Assembly (NCBI GenBank): GCA_018417955.1
Contig: JACTVC010000019.1
Coordinates: 496,001 to 560,000 of the forward strand
Source of the DNA: Laccaria trichodermophora
Taxonomy: Eukaryota > Basidiomycota > Agaricomycetes > Agaricales > Hydnangiaceae
DNA: 64,000 nucleotides
Reading direction: 5' to 3'
In this document: positions 21,674-33,900 of the stretch, in pieces
Numbering within the stretch: the stretch's first letter is position 1
Layout: each line of letters begins with the position of its first letter
Translations under genes and position numbers: made by a program
Notes under the pieces: generated by a model
Told to the model about the DNA's origin: nothing
What the model saw: the letters and a program-made list of their open reading frames with translations, nothing else
Database searches by the model: none

Positions 21674-24148
21674 CCAGTAGAGCAAGTTCATGTACGTATG
21701 ATTGATCCCTTAATTCCTCTATTCACAATGCTGATATCTTACACAGACGGCAGCCCAGATTGCTATGGCCGCGAACATTATGATGACGGCGACACCAAGT
21801 GGCTTTTGAATCAACAGGATTGTGGTAGGTGGTATTTGCGCTTTTGTAAGACTGTAATAACCGTTTGTTTTGGTAGAGGATATAACACCCTATGACGCCC
21901 TCGTCCTGGGCGAGCTCAACGAATCTTTCACCCCTTCAACGAGATCGATGTCTGCCCATTCTCTTCCGGGGGGACAATTGGTGCCTAGACGAGGTGTGGT
22001 AACTTCACCCAATGTATCTTGGTTACCCTACATCACTGTCGCTCCTTTGCCTGTCCGAGCCTGCGCCAATGGTCGATTTGCACATGCCGACTTCACCATT
22101 TGCCCCCAATGGTGGTTCAGCAAAACGGCCCACCTCACCTTCGTGCTCTGGCGACCACTCGAGCAGGACATCAACAAGCACCCCCTTTCTTGGCTCTGGT
22201 GGGATGTCCAACCGAGGCATTTTAACCCTGTGGAAGGCTCAGCCGTCCAAGACTTGGGAACTCTCGATGAGAAGATCGCAGGCATCATGAGGTCAGAGGC
22301 CAAAAAGCTCCATGCCCAAGTAGCCGAACTCGCACGCACCAAAGACCCCAAAATCTGTGGTGGTCTCTTCTTTGTGGCCAACCGGATGCGTGACGCTTCA
22401 GGCCGCCTCTCACTCACAACATTTTACTACCGGGATCTGGTTTGGCACGTCACCAGCTTCCAAAGGCTGTACATGGAAACTCTGGCGATGGTTGACTGGT
22501 TCAAAACCTGGGAGGCTCGCCTCCTTGAACCCAACCAACAGGTTTACCCCGTTGACGAGACTGTGATGGGGGCCATTACTGACAGTCTCGAGACGGCAGA
22601 GACTCTTTTCCGCATTGGGGCGCCCGTTTGGCTGGTTCGTACCCCAGCCGAAATCCCTCCACTAATCAACATTTTGAACGTACGCCCCCCAACGCCAAAA
22701 AGCATTGCCACCCTCTGTGATCGCCGTCCTTCTGAGGTGGACCCTCGTGAACTCTGCCTCGATGACTATCCAGAACACCCTTTTCCCAACATCACGACGG
22801 CTTCCCCTCGAAGCACACTCTACATACAGGCATGTCAGTCGCATTTTGAAGGGTTTCTTGGGGCAGAAGACCCAAAGCCGGTTGTGACGGAGCCGCAAAG
22901 TGGCTTCTTATCCGTAGAGCCTGGGACGGGGCCCAGTCGAACAGACCGCAAAGTTCTTCGAGCATCTCCTTGTAAGTTTGTTGCTGATTTCACCTCAGTT
23001 CATGCTCACAAATTATTGCATTAGATTCAAACCCTGCTTCGTCCTCAACAAAGGCTTCAGGGAGTATGTCAGGTGGTATGTATTTGTTAATCTACTTGCT
23101 TTTCTTCTATTGATGAAAACGTCTCTAAGTCACAGCATGCGTCAATCGCGATAAGTTTCGTGAGATTGAGGAGGCCTTCATACCCCCTCAATCCCCGGTG
23201 TGGAAGAAGGCGCTGCAAAACGTGAATCCCGACCCCTCCTGCATCAAGTCCTCCAAAGATCGTGTCCATGGTTACCAGTTTCCCGACCCCTGGCTTTTTA
23301 TGAAGGGAACAAACCGCAAGGCTTTCATGCTCGCTTGGCTGATTTCGCGCAGCCAGTGGCTTCAATCCTTCACATCTGTCGATTACTCTCCATCGCCCGT
23401 GCCACACACTCAACACTGGCGTGATTTTCTGTATCGTTTCTCAAAGGAGATGAATCTTGTTCATGGTTCGCGGGCCGAGGATCTCCCAACATCGCAACAG
23501 GGTAAGAAGGGTAAAACTCTGGCAAAGGGTGGTAGAAAATCGGAAAAATCGAAGCAGAACTACGCCATCAAGCGAGGGGAGTCCCTAAAGAACACTCAAA
23601 CGACGTTTTTCGGACCCAGGGTTAAATTGGGTGAACGTCCGCATTCGATCTTCTGGCGTGATGTTTTGGTGATGGAGGGGAATACCGACAATCTGACGCC
23701 GGCGATTACAGCAGAAATCCTGTGGAACCTTTTCGAGCAAAACTTTCGTTTGGAGCTTTGTATGGTTGACCAGCAAGTTTTACCAGCAAATTGGGCCTCG
23801 CAGGAATCGGCAGCTGTTCGAGATGAGTTGGTTCGGAGGACTTTCCCTGAGGACGATGATGGGTATATTGTTGGGAGATTGCCAGAGACAAATGTGGGAC
23901 TTGTTGCAGAGAATTGGAGGGATCGGGCAAGGTCGGTAGAAGCTTTACGTGTGCTCATCACAGGTTGGCCTGGTCCTGATGCGCGTGCACTTGCATCAAT
24001 GTCGATATTTGATGGGTCTGGGAAGTTGGCAACGATGCGCGCAGACTTTGAGCGTATGGAGGAAATGGCTGTTGGACTGTATTGCCAAACATTCTTTGAT
24101 TACTTCGGTCATGCCCCCTCCACCCCACATCGCATTGCTACTTCATAA
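21674..24148 (+). CDS. Agaricomycete-type conserved protein of unknown function, 5' truncated by a transposon end
   Basis: I do not recognise a function. The reading frame is GC-rich and free of stops when spliced: intron 21692-21746, exon 21747-21824 (TDGSPDCYGREHYDDGD...), intron 21825-21876, long exon 21877-22971, intron 22972-23024, short exon from 23025 to about 23075, then an exon from about 23133 to the TAA at 24146-24148. The long exon contains GGLFFVANRMRDASGRLS and FYYRDLVWHV, followed by a region rich in aromatic residues; the last exon has a Lys-rich linker (about 23500-23560) and an all-helical-looking C-terminus. There are no signal peptide or membrane segments. The sequence upstream of 21674 is a transposon end, so the original promoter and first coding exon(s) are missing, and the gene may be dead despite an intact remainder. 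It resembles gene 1-2982 in composition and intron style; both probably belong to repeated fungus-specific families. Confidence 0.6.
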
Positions 24149-24354
24149 TTGCCAACCTCGTCATCTCGGATTCTTTTGCCTTGTCGGTGTTTATATCTTG
24201 TGCGTTTATTTTGGTACCTTTCTTTTTTTAATATACATGTGAACTTGTGTCCATTTTAGGAAAGTATGGGGGTCAGATAAGAGTGCCTTGTCCATGATTG
24301 ACCTTCTGCTTCCTTCCCCCCTTCTCTGTGTGACCTTCACTCAGCCAAGTCATC

Positions 24355-27300
24355 ATGTCAATGTACAAGAAAAAACCAGCTAAGTCTTTGCCACCAGAAA
24401 ATGCTGGCCTTTTTCCTGTAAACACTGCACCCAAATCCTTGAAGGCTCATAAAGCTGTTAAAGGAAATCTGTACACACCAGCTGGACATTTTGTCCAGCC
24501 CTTTAAGCCTGGGGTTTCCAAGAAAGCAGACCCTTTTCAGCCACTGGCAACAACTCTTACCTTTGAAAATGAAGGTGATACTGTCCAGCTACCAGGAAAA
24601 AAGCAGAAACAATTTCAGTGATGGGAAACTGAGGTTCTTCCCAGTCTAATGGAGCCATATGTCAAACTTCTACATGAAACAGACTCTTTGTGAGATATGG
24701 CGCAAGTGCGTTCTTGAAGGGGATGTGCTGGTTGTGGGTCAGGCAGACAATTGAATGTTGCATGCATTTTCTTTGAGCGTATGTGTTCTAGTATATTTTG
24801 AGAAGTCACTCATAATTTTGGCAGGTATTGAGATCCTTTCCCTCTGCAATTGCACTTCCCCAGCACTTCAACTCCTTGAGCTAGGGTTCTTTCCATGTGC
24901 ACCAGTTAATCCATCTCTCGCAGTGGACTTGAATATGCTCGAGTTTGTAAATGAGCTGTTTGTAAATGCAGCTCCAAATACTACGGCTTGGTGTGAAACC
25001 TTGGAGACCTTTCTTGGAAACAGAAGATACAAGTTAACAACTCGGGTATGTTTTATTTGTTTTCTGTCAATGTTTTTCCTTGCTTAAAAGTTCTTTTACT
25101 TTAGAATAGTTTGCGTCGTCGTTTTGGAAGTGCTATGCAGTGGTATGCTACTTTGATTGATAAGAAGAACCTTCTTGTCAACAATTATCTGGATGACATG
25201 AGAAGTTCAATCAAAGTTTCAGGTATTTATTGCGTATGACAATGTTTCTTGGAACTAAAAACTTTTCAAACAGAAGACTATGAGATTGAGCAAGGTATTT
25301 CTTTTTCTGGCTCAGTCAAGATATAATTCTGCTGCAACTCAAACATTCTTTCACAGATGAAGAAATGGACCAAGGTTTTTTTCTTCAATCAGAAAGATTT
25401 GTGTAATTCTAACTTTTTTTTGAAAAGATGAAAATGTTGGAATGGAGCAAGGTTTCTGTTTTTGCTCTTGATATAAGAAATCTTTCTGCTGACAATAAAA
25501 CCTTTTTTTTTTGCAGATGAAAACGTTGAAATGGCTGATGGTATTTATTTTCTTTTAAGTGAAAACTTCTTATGCTAATTCTTTTTTTGTGTAACACAGA
25601 TAATATTAATCAAGGTTGTTTTTTCTTTCTTTTTGGCTCAAAAAAAGTTTCATATCTAACTGTTCTCACATTTTTTTAGAAGATAAGATTGAAATCGGTA
25701 TGTGGTTTTTTGTCCAGTGAAAGGAATGTACTGGAGCAAATTTTAGATGAGGATATGCACACTGCTGCACCAAACTTTGAAAGACCAAGTGATTATCTGA
25801 GAGGACAGTGTCCTTTGTGCTTTGGTGGAAAAGATTGGTCAAAGCCTGATGATTTGTATGTGGAGTTTTTGGCTAACACTATTATTGTGATCTCAACTTT
25901 TTTTTTGTAAGGGTTGATTTCATTGTATGCTTGGATGCTTGTTTCAAGCAAAAGTCACACAAGGCTCAGAGTAAAGAAGCACCTGCCCCTCGGAAGCACC
26001 CAGATACAGCATTCATCTCCTCAGAAGATGTCAAGGCGATGGAGGATGTGGTCAATGAAATCCGCCCAGAGCCCAAGTCCAAGTTGAAAGGTAAAAAGTC
26101 ACAAGATACTCCTTTACAGCCTCAGAAGGATGAAAATCCTGACTTGTGTGAGCCTGGGCTCAAAGTTCCAAACTCTGTGCTGAACATGTGTGGTGACTCT
26201 TTTACTGCTGCAGATGAAAAACGAGTAAAAGCTAGCACTCAGTTCTTTTCTGATACTGGATTGATGGCTCTTCTCTGTCGACATGATCGTGTCTTATGGC
26301 TGGTCAACATGACTTCTGCAGGAGAGAAGCAACACTATGCTCTGGTTCTTTTAGAACGTTTGTTCAACCATTTACCCTCAACTGCCAGAGTGGGTGTGCT
26401 CTATGATATTGGCTGTCAGCTTCATCGTAGTTGTATGAAATGGGGCTTTCTGAATGACTTTCATGATAGACTCATCTGGGCTATATCAGTTTTTCATGCT
26501 TATGGCCATCAATGGGCTTGCCAGCTCATTTATCACCCAAGAAAGTGTATAGGCTTTGGACTTACAGATGGCGAGGGCTGTGAGTGCTTTTGGAGCTCAA
26601 TTAAACTGCTCATCCCATCACTGAGAGTTACTAGATACTATAACCGTCTCTGTACCTTGGATACTCAAGTGAAGCATCTAGATAAGAAGTCACTATTGAA
26701 TCTTGGAGATTGGCTCAGACGTAAATGGGTTTCCATGAATACATGCAAGTCAGAAGCTCTTGATATCTTAGAAGAGCTGGAAGAATTAGATATCACTGAA
26801 GATATTCTAAGAGAGGAATGGGCTGCTCAACTGGTTGCACAGACTAAGCCAATGCCCCGTCAATCCAAGAATCTGGCAGATAAACTCATTGAAGAGATTA
26901 TACAATTGAAAGAGGATACAGATTCATGCAATCAAGAGATATACAAGTTTGAGGGTATGATTCAATCTGGGCAGTATGAAGATGGGTGGGATGTCTCTGA
27001 AGTTAGAGTGACACTTGCTGAACTCAAAGAGAAATGCAACAAACTAGAGAAAGCCTACAAAAGGGATAAATGCCTTGGCCTTAAAAAAGAGGTTGAGAAC
27101 CAGACTTCAGCAGCGAAAATTTGAACTTGATGGATTAGAAAGAGCTTACCGCAAAACAAATACCAATGGTAGGCTATAAATACTGATATCAGTATTATAC
27201 CTCACTAATGATATAATGCAGATAAGAAGCTACAGGACCACTCAGTGTCTCAAATCAAGTGGAAGGAACCTGGTATTCAACAGCTTGCAAAAAAATACAA

Positions 27301-27975
27301 TGAGTTATGTGGAGAGTTGGAGGCTATGATTAAGAAGAAACAAGCACCACATGGTGCTCGTGCACCTCATCCTATTGCCAGTGATGGATTGTTCAGCTGG
27401 ATGTTGATGATGACATATGGCAAGATGTCGGCCTAGATGAGACTGATATTTCACCTGGAGGAGAAATCCCCAAATGGTTGGGTGATGAAAATGTTCGAAA
27501 GGGAATAAAATCCATGCTTGAGTTGGATAGATGTAATGAGGAAGAAAGGAGACTAGCATATGAGAGAAGTGCCATGCAAGATTGGCTCATTGAGGAGTGG
27601 AAATGTGTAACAATGGCTATGAAGAAGAATATAAGTGAAGAAGTAGTCTATCAGATGGTCTTGCGTGCAGAATTCTTAGCACACTTATGCAACAACTGGC
27701 AAGACAAAACATGTATGATTGATCCTCACAAACCTATGCCAGATTCATGGGGACAATCATTGGAAGATCTTATGGAGGCACGTAAGTTTGAAATGACTGC
27801 CATGGTTGCTGAGAATGAAAGAGAGAGATATGATGATGACAATGAAGAGGAGGAAGAAGATGAGGATGATGAGGGTGATGAAGAAGAGGGTGAAGAGACA
27901 GAGTTATTGGAGGCTGTTGAGATGGTAGCTTTATCTGATGAGTTTCGAAAAAGCTATACAGACTCATTGTTTTGA
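24355..27975 (+). pseudogene. KDZ (Kyakuja-Dileera-Zisupton) family transposase, decayed
   Basis: Cut-and-paste transposase of the KDZ superfamily with an RNase-H-like fold. Recognisable blocks in order: N-terminal basic region; Cys cluster CAGCG; CNCTSPALQLLELGFFPCAP; NTTAWCETLETFL; PSDYLRGQCPLCFGG; CLDACFKQK; DSFTAADEKR; DTGLMALLCRHDRVLWLVN; YDIGCQLHRS; FHAYGHQWACQLIYHPRK; DGEGCECFWSS. A coiled coil and an acidic tail (EEEEEDEDDEGDEEEGEE) close it. Inferred introns are 24779-24824, 25046-25104, 25856-25911 and 27169-27221, plus a micro-exon region 25223-25717. Damage: three in-frame TGA codons at 24619-24621, about 24682 and about 24709; an extra A in the A-run 27083-27088; a missing base near 27391; and a frame problem at the junction near 25698-25717. 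Each TGA would be CGA after one C-to-T change. The gene belongs to the element whose right TIR ends at 28578; no left TIR is present and 24149-24354 holds nothing else recognisable. Confidence 0.85.
25223..25717 (+). other. Array of six micro-exons in the KDZ gene
   Basis: Six putative micro-exons at 25274-25294, 25357-25374, 25428-25451, 25517-25540, 25600-25614 and 25680-25697 are 21, 18, 24, 24, 15 and 18 nt long. All are multiples of three, all split a codon after its first base, and each is bounded by AG upstream and GT downstream with introns of about 50-66 nt. They encode related acidic peptides (EDYEIEQ, DEEMDQ, DENVGMEQ, DENVEMAD, DNINQ, EDKIEI). This pattern suggests repeated duplication of one intron-exon cassette. 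Confidence 0.7.
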
Positions 27976-28140
27976 CTATTGATAGGATGAAAGTGTATGT
28001 AAATAGTGATAAGTCCTGCTTTCAGAAGAGTTATGCATTATAAAGTGTTGAAATATATGATTTTGGATTGTAACTTCAATAAGAAACAAAAAAAAGCAAT
28101 GTGCAAAATATTGAGAGAACTATGCCAGCAAAACCAAGTT

Positions 28141-28578
28141 TTTTTTCTGAAACTGGGACCCCAGATACCCCATGACGCTGGTCGGAAATGTTCTAGCCAT
28201 GTGACAAGGCCAAAAGATTTTTTAGCAGTGTGACATGCTTAAAACATATCCGAGCAATGTCACACCACTGAAACATTTCTAGTCACTCTGGCACACCTCA
28301 AACATTTCTGGCCAGTTTGACTTGGCTCAAACATTTCTTACCAGTCTGACACTCTTCAAACATTTCTGACCACTTTCACTTGACTAGGATATTTTTGAAC
28401 ACAATTTATCTACCCAAATATTTCTGGTCACAATATTAGAGGTCAAACATTTTCTATCAAATCCAATAATATATTTCTATCCAAAGGCCAAAAAAAAAAC
28501 GACCAGAGGATCTATTAGCCTGGATAATTTTTCAAGATTTCCTAGCTAATAGCTTGTTCAAGGTGGGTGACTGAAGTG
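28141..28578. mobile_element. Right TIR of the KDZ transposase element
   Basis: It begins with a T-run and GAAACTGGGACCCCAGATAC, continues through degenerate units containing GTGTGACATG, and ends GGTGGGTGACTGAAGTG at 28578. Read from the end inward it matches E3 and E4 closely (GCTAGGAAATCTTGAAAAAT, then TCCAGGCTAATAGATCC), which ties those elements to this transposase. Between the gene's stop (27975) and this TIR is AT-rich 3' sequence without features. The matching left TIR is missing. Confidence 0.8.
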
Positions 28579-29292
28579 TTTGTGTATTGGTTTGTGGTGC
28601 AGTTGTAACTTGAGTTCTTGCCTGAATGGCGTCTCGATTCGGATCGTGTGAGCTTGTTGCATCCTCCTGTCATCGAGAAAATAGGGAGTGGAAGGACTGT
28701 GTCTCTCCTTGCCCCTGATTCCAAGCCATTGAGGTGATAGGCGCTATGGAAGGACCCAAAGGAGTGGACAGTCGATTTGAGGGAAATGAAAATCCGGAGA
28801 ATTGTATCCCGTCTGGGGAGAAAGCTGGGATATCATCTGTTCCATAGAGGAAGTTACTTGCCGAGGTATGTCAATTAGGTCCCGTCTGCGGGAATGGTCC
28901 TAGATCCTGATCTTCTCCTTGCGAGAAGATACCCTTGGCTGATTTGAACGGTGTTCCACTGCTCATTGGAGCTGCTACCTGCAGCGATTCTGAGTTATCC
29001 GCTAAGGGGGCAAACTGGATGACTTTTGAGCTTTTCCAGGGTGTCGGAATTGTGGGGGTTTGTTTCTTTGGAACTGTTTCTACGGCTTCGACAATATCTG
29101 GTAATGCAAAAGATGAAGCCGCTTTGTAACTTGTCCTAACAGGGACGTCTGCTGTTGGAGAGGAAGCTAACCAAGGAGGGGCCGGGATGATCTTTTCCCA
29201 TTTCCCTCTCAAGTCCGTTAACTGTTGCTGTGCTTCACGCGAGAGTTTGTTGGCATGACGGGGAATGACGCTGTGAATGCTTCACAATTTGT
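28579..29292 (-). pseudogene. 3' part of a host-type gene interrupted by the right Helentron
   Basis: GC-rich sequence unlike its transposon neighbours. On the minus strand a frame starting just inside the Helentron junction (SVIPRHANKLSREAQQQLTD) runs through WEKIIPAPPWLASS to a stop at 28871-28873. It is Pro/Ser-rich with no domain I recognise. The continuation upstream is at 39315-40233, beyond the inserted Helentron. Joining the two flanks gives a one-base frame offset about 20 nt from the junction, so the gene was already broken, or an intron lies there. 28579-28870 has no convincing coding sequence. Confidence 0.45.
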
Positions 29293-29495
29293 TATGAGTC
29301 CTTATGAGTTTACGAGTAAGACTCATTCTTTATCAACTGAGGACTTAGGCAAATTTTTCATTGATTGATTTACCTTTCATCACCGCGGGAACCTTTTCTT
29401 CTTAAAGAGAGAAGCAGCCATAAAATCAGGGAAAATGGCAAATAAATTGGCAAAAAATGTGTAGAAAATCAGAATATTGCTTAGTAAGTTGGAGA

Positions 29496-29915
29496 GGCTG
29501 TGTTCAGGGTTCAGGGTCCATATCCAAATATAGAAAGCTGTCTGAAAAATGGAAACAGATAGGTAGAGAAGCAGTGAAAAATAAGCATGGTATTCACCAT
29601 TGCCATGATCATGAAGGGGCTGTGTTCAGGGTTCAGATTCCAACTCTAAAAATAGAACAAAGCCAGAAAGATTGTGTAACATGATTACAAAATATGCCAA
29701 AAAGAGAAGAAAAATAGGAATGATATTTGCTGTTGGCATGATGTTGAACGGGCTGTGTTCAGGGTCCATATCTAAATATAGACAGAGAAAAAAAAACAAC
29801 TCAGAGAAAATAGCTGGAAAATGAGAAAAAAGTGAGGAAACTTGTAGACAATAATTTAGCTATATTTAGGCAGATTCCCATATTTGGAAGTGTATCCTGG
29901 ACCCTGAATACAGCC
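29496..29915 (+). repeat. Repeated module in Helentron 5' leader, right copy
   Basis: GGCTGTGTTCAGGG phrases start at 29496, 29618 and 29751, and an inverted version (GACCCTGAATACAGCC) ends at 29915. A further partial unit (GAGAGGCTGTGTTTCTGG) is near 30148. The same leader is found at 41200-41680 in the third copy with small indels. The whole 1.6-kb leader up to the Rep-helicase frame shows no conserved reading frame. Confidence 0.6.
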
Positions 29916-30930
29916 TCTCCAATAGTATAGAAACATCAAATATCAGAAATGTGATTATATCATCTGACTAGCCTTCTTTCTTATGCAGATATTTATTGCT
30001 CAAAATACATGACTATTTTCAAAAAAGTGTCCAATTTTTTCAGTATTTTGTGTTTTTCTCAATAAGGAATGACCTGTGTGACATTATTTATATATATTTG
30101 TGAAGCTAAGCAAAGGGGCTACAATTGTTGTTAATAAAGCTAAGTGAGAGGCTGTGTTTCTGGTATCGTGGGAAATTTGACCCAAAAAGGAAATTAGTGA
30201 CAGTTTTATAGAGCATGCTGTTATATTTCTCAATGTGGTCACAAAATGTGATTAGCTATTTTCTTTCCTAAGATATATGCAAAGACACCTATTTATTCAT
30301 GTTTTTTTATATTTTTCTCAATAAGAAATCATCCTGGTCATATGATTTCAGTACATTTAGAAATGTATGACAAGAGGCTAGAATTCATGTACTGTGGGAG
30401 AAAGTTCCCATATAAGGAATATGGACATGCCCTAAACTTCCTGGGTACATCAAAGCTTCTGGTAAACAATAGTAAACTTTCCCTTTTGAACTTGAACCAC
30501 CATCATCTTGCTTTGCTGGCACCTTGTTCACTCCATTCTGAGTCAACCACTCATGCTACTGCTACAATTCTTTTTGCTATGGCTTCTAGGCCTTCTCTGC
30601 TACACTTCCATGCCCTCTGTGTTCTCTTCCAAAACCTGGAACATGCTCAGATCTGGAAATACTGGTATTAGCTCTGAACTTGGTCATTTTTGGCCATGTA
30701 AGCCTATTTCTATATTTCTGTAGGTACTCTGCTAATCTTTCTATATTCTAGATCAACAAACTCCCTGTTCTCTGGCTATTCTGAGCCCAGAAGGTGTGTA
30801 ACTTGCCCTTTTTAGTGCATATTCTGAAATTTAATATATTTAACCCAGAAAACACATTATTGGCTTTCTGCCAGTTAAATCCTATGGATTTCTATGCCAC
30901 CTCTTCCTTAAACTATGGTAAGACCTAAGC

Positions 30931-33900
30931 TTGATCATATGCAACTTAGGACTGAGCAATCTTTTAGATCTTTTACACTGGGATCAAGGAAGTTTTGGCA
31001 ACTACCTTGATTCCAGTGAGGTTGATTACAACCATAGCCCTTGGGCACCCTCTATAGTGATTGATCTCAATCCGAGCCCTTTGGCAGCCAACCATTTGGT
31101 TGAGCCTCTTCCATTCAACATGGTTGAGAGAAAAATACATAAATTATATACTCATCCGTTTGTGGTTGAGAGGCAAGGCCTTTTGGCACTATATACTCTT
31201 CCATTTATGGTTGAGAGGCATGGCCTTTTGGCATTCAATACTCTTCCATTCATGGTTGAGAGGCACAATAAATATGCTCTTCCATTTATGGTTGAGGGAA
31301 CAGACATAGCTTACCCAAATATGAGATATGATGATATATATAGGCATACATCAGGAGTATCACCCTTACACTGGAATGCACAAAGCTCATGGTCAGAAAC
31401 TTTGATTTTGAAAAATGATGGCTTTTCTACTTGTGTTGAACTTAGCTCTGAGCTATGTAAAAGTGACTACACATTTTCTGAATATTTAGATTTAAAACTT
31501 CATAAGTTGTGGTTGCATCTAAGATCTTCTCCACTCTTGGAATTATATGTTAGAGCTTTTTTGACTCTTCTCAGATTATTTACCATTATTTCTCAAAGAG
31601 ATCTGGTTGCAGTAAAATGCCAGGAACTTGATTTGAAATTGAAAAGAAATATATTGAGATCTCATGACTTTGCTACTCTTATGAAAAGAATTGATGGATG
31701 CTCTACTATTTTAAACTTTGCAAATTACATTGTGTATTTGATAATATTCCACCATGTCTCAGCTTTGCAGTATTTCAAGTTCTCAACAAAAATCACAAAA
31801 AATTGGTGTATCATGATACTTGCTTTATCTGTAGTATTCTTTTTGGAGCTGGACCTTCCAGGGTTTAAACCAACACAAAGTTTCAATCCACATAATGACT
31901 TGGTAACTAAAAATGAAATACTGGGGGGTGGCTCTGCAGGTATATTTTCAGCTGAGAAGCTTTCTTCATTTGCTATGAATGAGGTAAATACAGGAGGGAT
32001 GTATAAATATGCAGACTATGTACCTGAATCTGAAGTCCATACATTGAAGAGTATCAAAAGTCCAACTTTACTTTGTAAGATGCCACTTACAGAACTCATC
32101 TCCCACTTAAGCATTCCTAACTTGAAATTTATTGCTCAATGCCATAACATCAAAATTCATTCCAAGTCAAAAAGCTTAGAAATTCAGAGCATTATTGAAA
32201 GTCACAAGTGTAAATCATGTAAAGAATATGTAGAAATATTTGAATTTATAGAGGAGAAAGACAAGACAGAAAAAAAGAAAGCTATTAATTTAAATAAGTC
32301 AAAAAAATACCAAGAAAAAAGCCCAGAGAAATATAAGGCCAGCCACTTGGAAGCAGTCAAAAAACATCAAGGGAAAAGCCCAGAGAAATATAAGGCCAGC
32401 CACTTGGAGGCAGTCAAAAAACACCAAGAAAAAAATCAAGAAAATTATAAAGTTTTAAACTTGGAAGCAGTAAAGAAATATCAAAATAAAAGCTTAAACC
32501 CAGAATTTCCTCCTTCAGCTCCTTCCCAAAAATTACTGCATCAGATATTTACAGATTTCTGTGAAGATATAGATTCAAATCAATTTGAGGAGTCTGGATG
32601 TGCAGTTTGTGGTCAGTTAACACCAAGTTCAACTCTCAAGAAGCTCTCAGAAATGAACTTGAACTTGGATATTCTGATTCAAGATGGTGTTACCCAAGTT
32701 GAAAGACAAAGTTCAATGGATCCCCTCTCTGATATTGAAGGCCCAGTTCTGGACAGTAATTTGGACTCTATATGTCAGACTTGCTATAAAGCTGTATCAA
32801 AAGGCAAGATTCCACTGCTAGCATTAGCAAATGGCAAATGGATAGGAAAAGTTCCACCTCAATTATTAGACTTGTCATTTGCTGAACAACTTTTGGTGGC
32901 TAGAGTTCGTCATAACAGATGCCTAGTCAGAGTATCCTCAGGAATGCATAAAATGAGAGCCAATGCTATCTCTTTTTCTAATCCTACACCTAAGATTTAT
33001 GATATATTGCCTCCTCCAATAGAGGAAATGGATGAAGTTTTAGCTTTCATTTATACTGGTCCTTGCAAACCTACAAAATCTGACTTTGAGAGAACTCCTC
33101 TTCTTGTAAGACATAAAAAGGTGGCTGCAGCTCTAGAGTGGCTTAAACTAAACCACTGTGACTATTTTGATCTGGAAATATCCTATAAAAATCTTAGAGA
33201 ATATCCTGAGGATAGTCCACCAGTTGTAGTGGATTTTAGAGAGTCATCTTCAAACAAAGATCCAGAGTCTACAGCTATTAATGATATAGAAGAGGAGACT
33301 GGAACTGAAACTGGCCAGTGTCCATTTGTAGTTCATGGATTGACTGGTGAAGAATATTCAACAAAAAGCTTGAAAGCACTCAAAGCCATTGCCCTTCAAC
33401 ATTTGACTTCAAATAAAAAGATATTAGCTGTGGGCCATGCACAAGAACCAGAGTCATTATACAATAATCCTCAGTTATTTCCTCAGATGTTTCCATGGCT
33501 TTTTCCATATGGCCTTGGAGGAATTGGAAACACTCTCCAGAAGGGGCGTCTGTCTGAAATAAAACACAAAAGGCATCTTCTCATGTACCATGACAAGCGC
33601 TTTCAAAAGGATTCTCACTTTGCATTAATTGCTTTCAATCATGAACAAATCAAACAAAGTACCTCTTCAGGATACCTGCTTGCTGAGACTCCAAAATTTG
33701 ACAATATTTCAAAAAGACTTATGGATGTTGATGTTGAAGTTCTAAGTGACTTGATCCAAAGAATGGAAGATGGAGAGAGAGTAAAGCCTGAAACTGATGA
33801 AGAGTCCTTGTGTTTTCAGCTTATTAAAGACTTGGATCATGTTTCAGGAAGAGTTCAAGGCTCAACCACCACCAAAAAATATATGCGCAATGAAATCTGG

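Noticed and set aside
24149..28578. A TET/JBP gene partnered with the KDZ element
   Set aside because: Such pairings are reported in mushroom genomes, but no TET/JBP motif was found near the transposase.
30342..30671. 109-codon frame in the Helentron leader as a gene
   Set aside because: In the third copy (43592-43921) a small indel shifts the frame in mid-sequence, so the reading frame is not maintained; introns upstream of the Rep gene remain possible.
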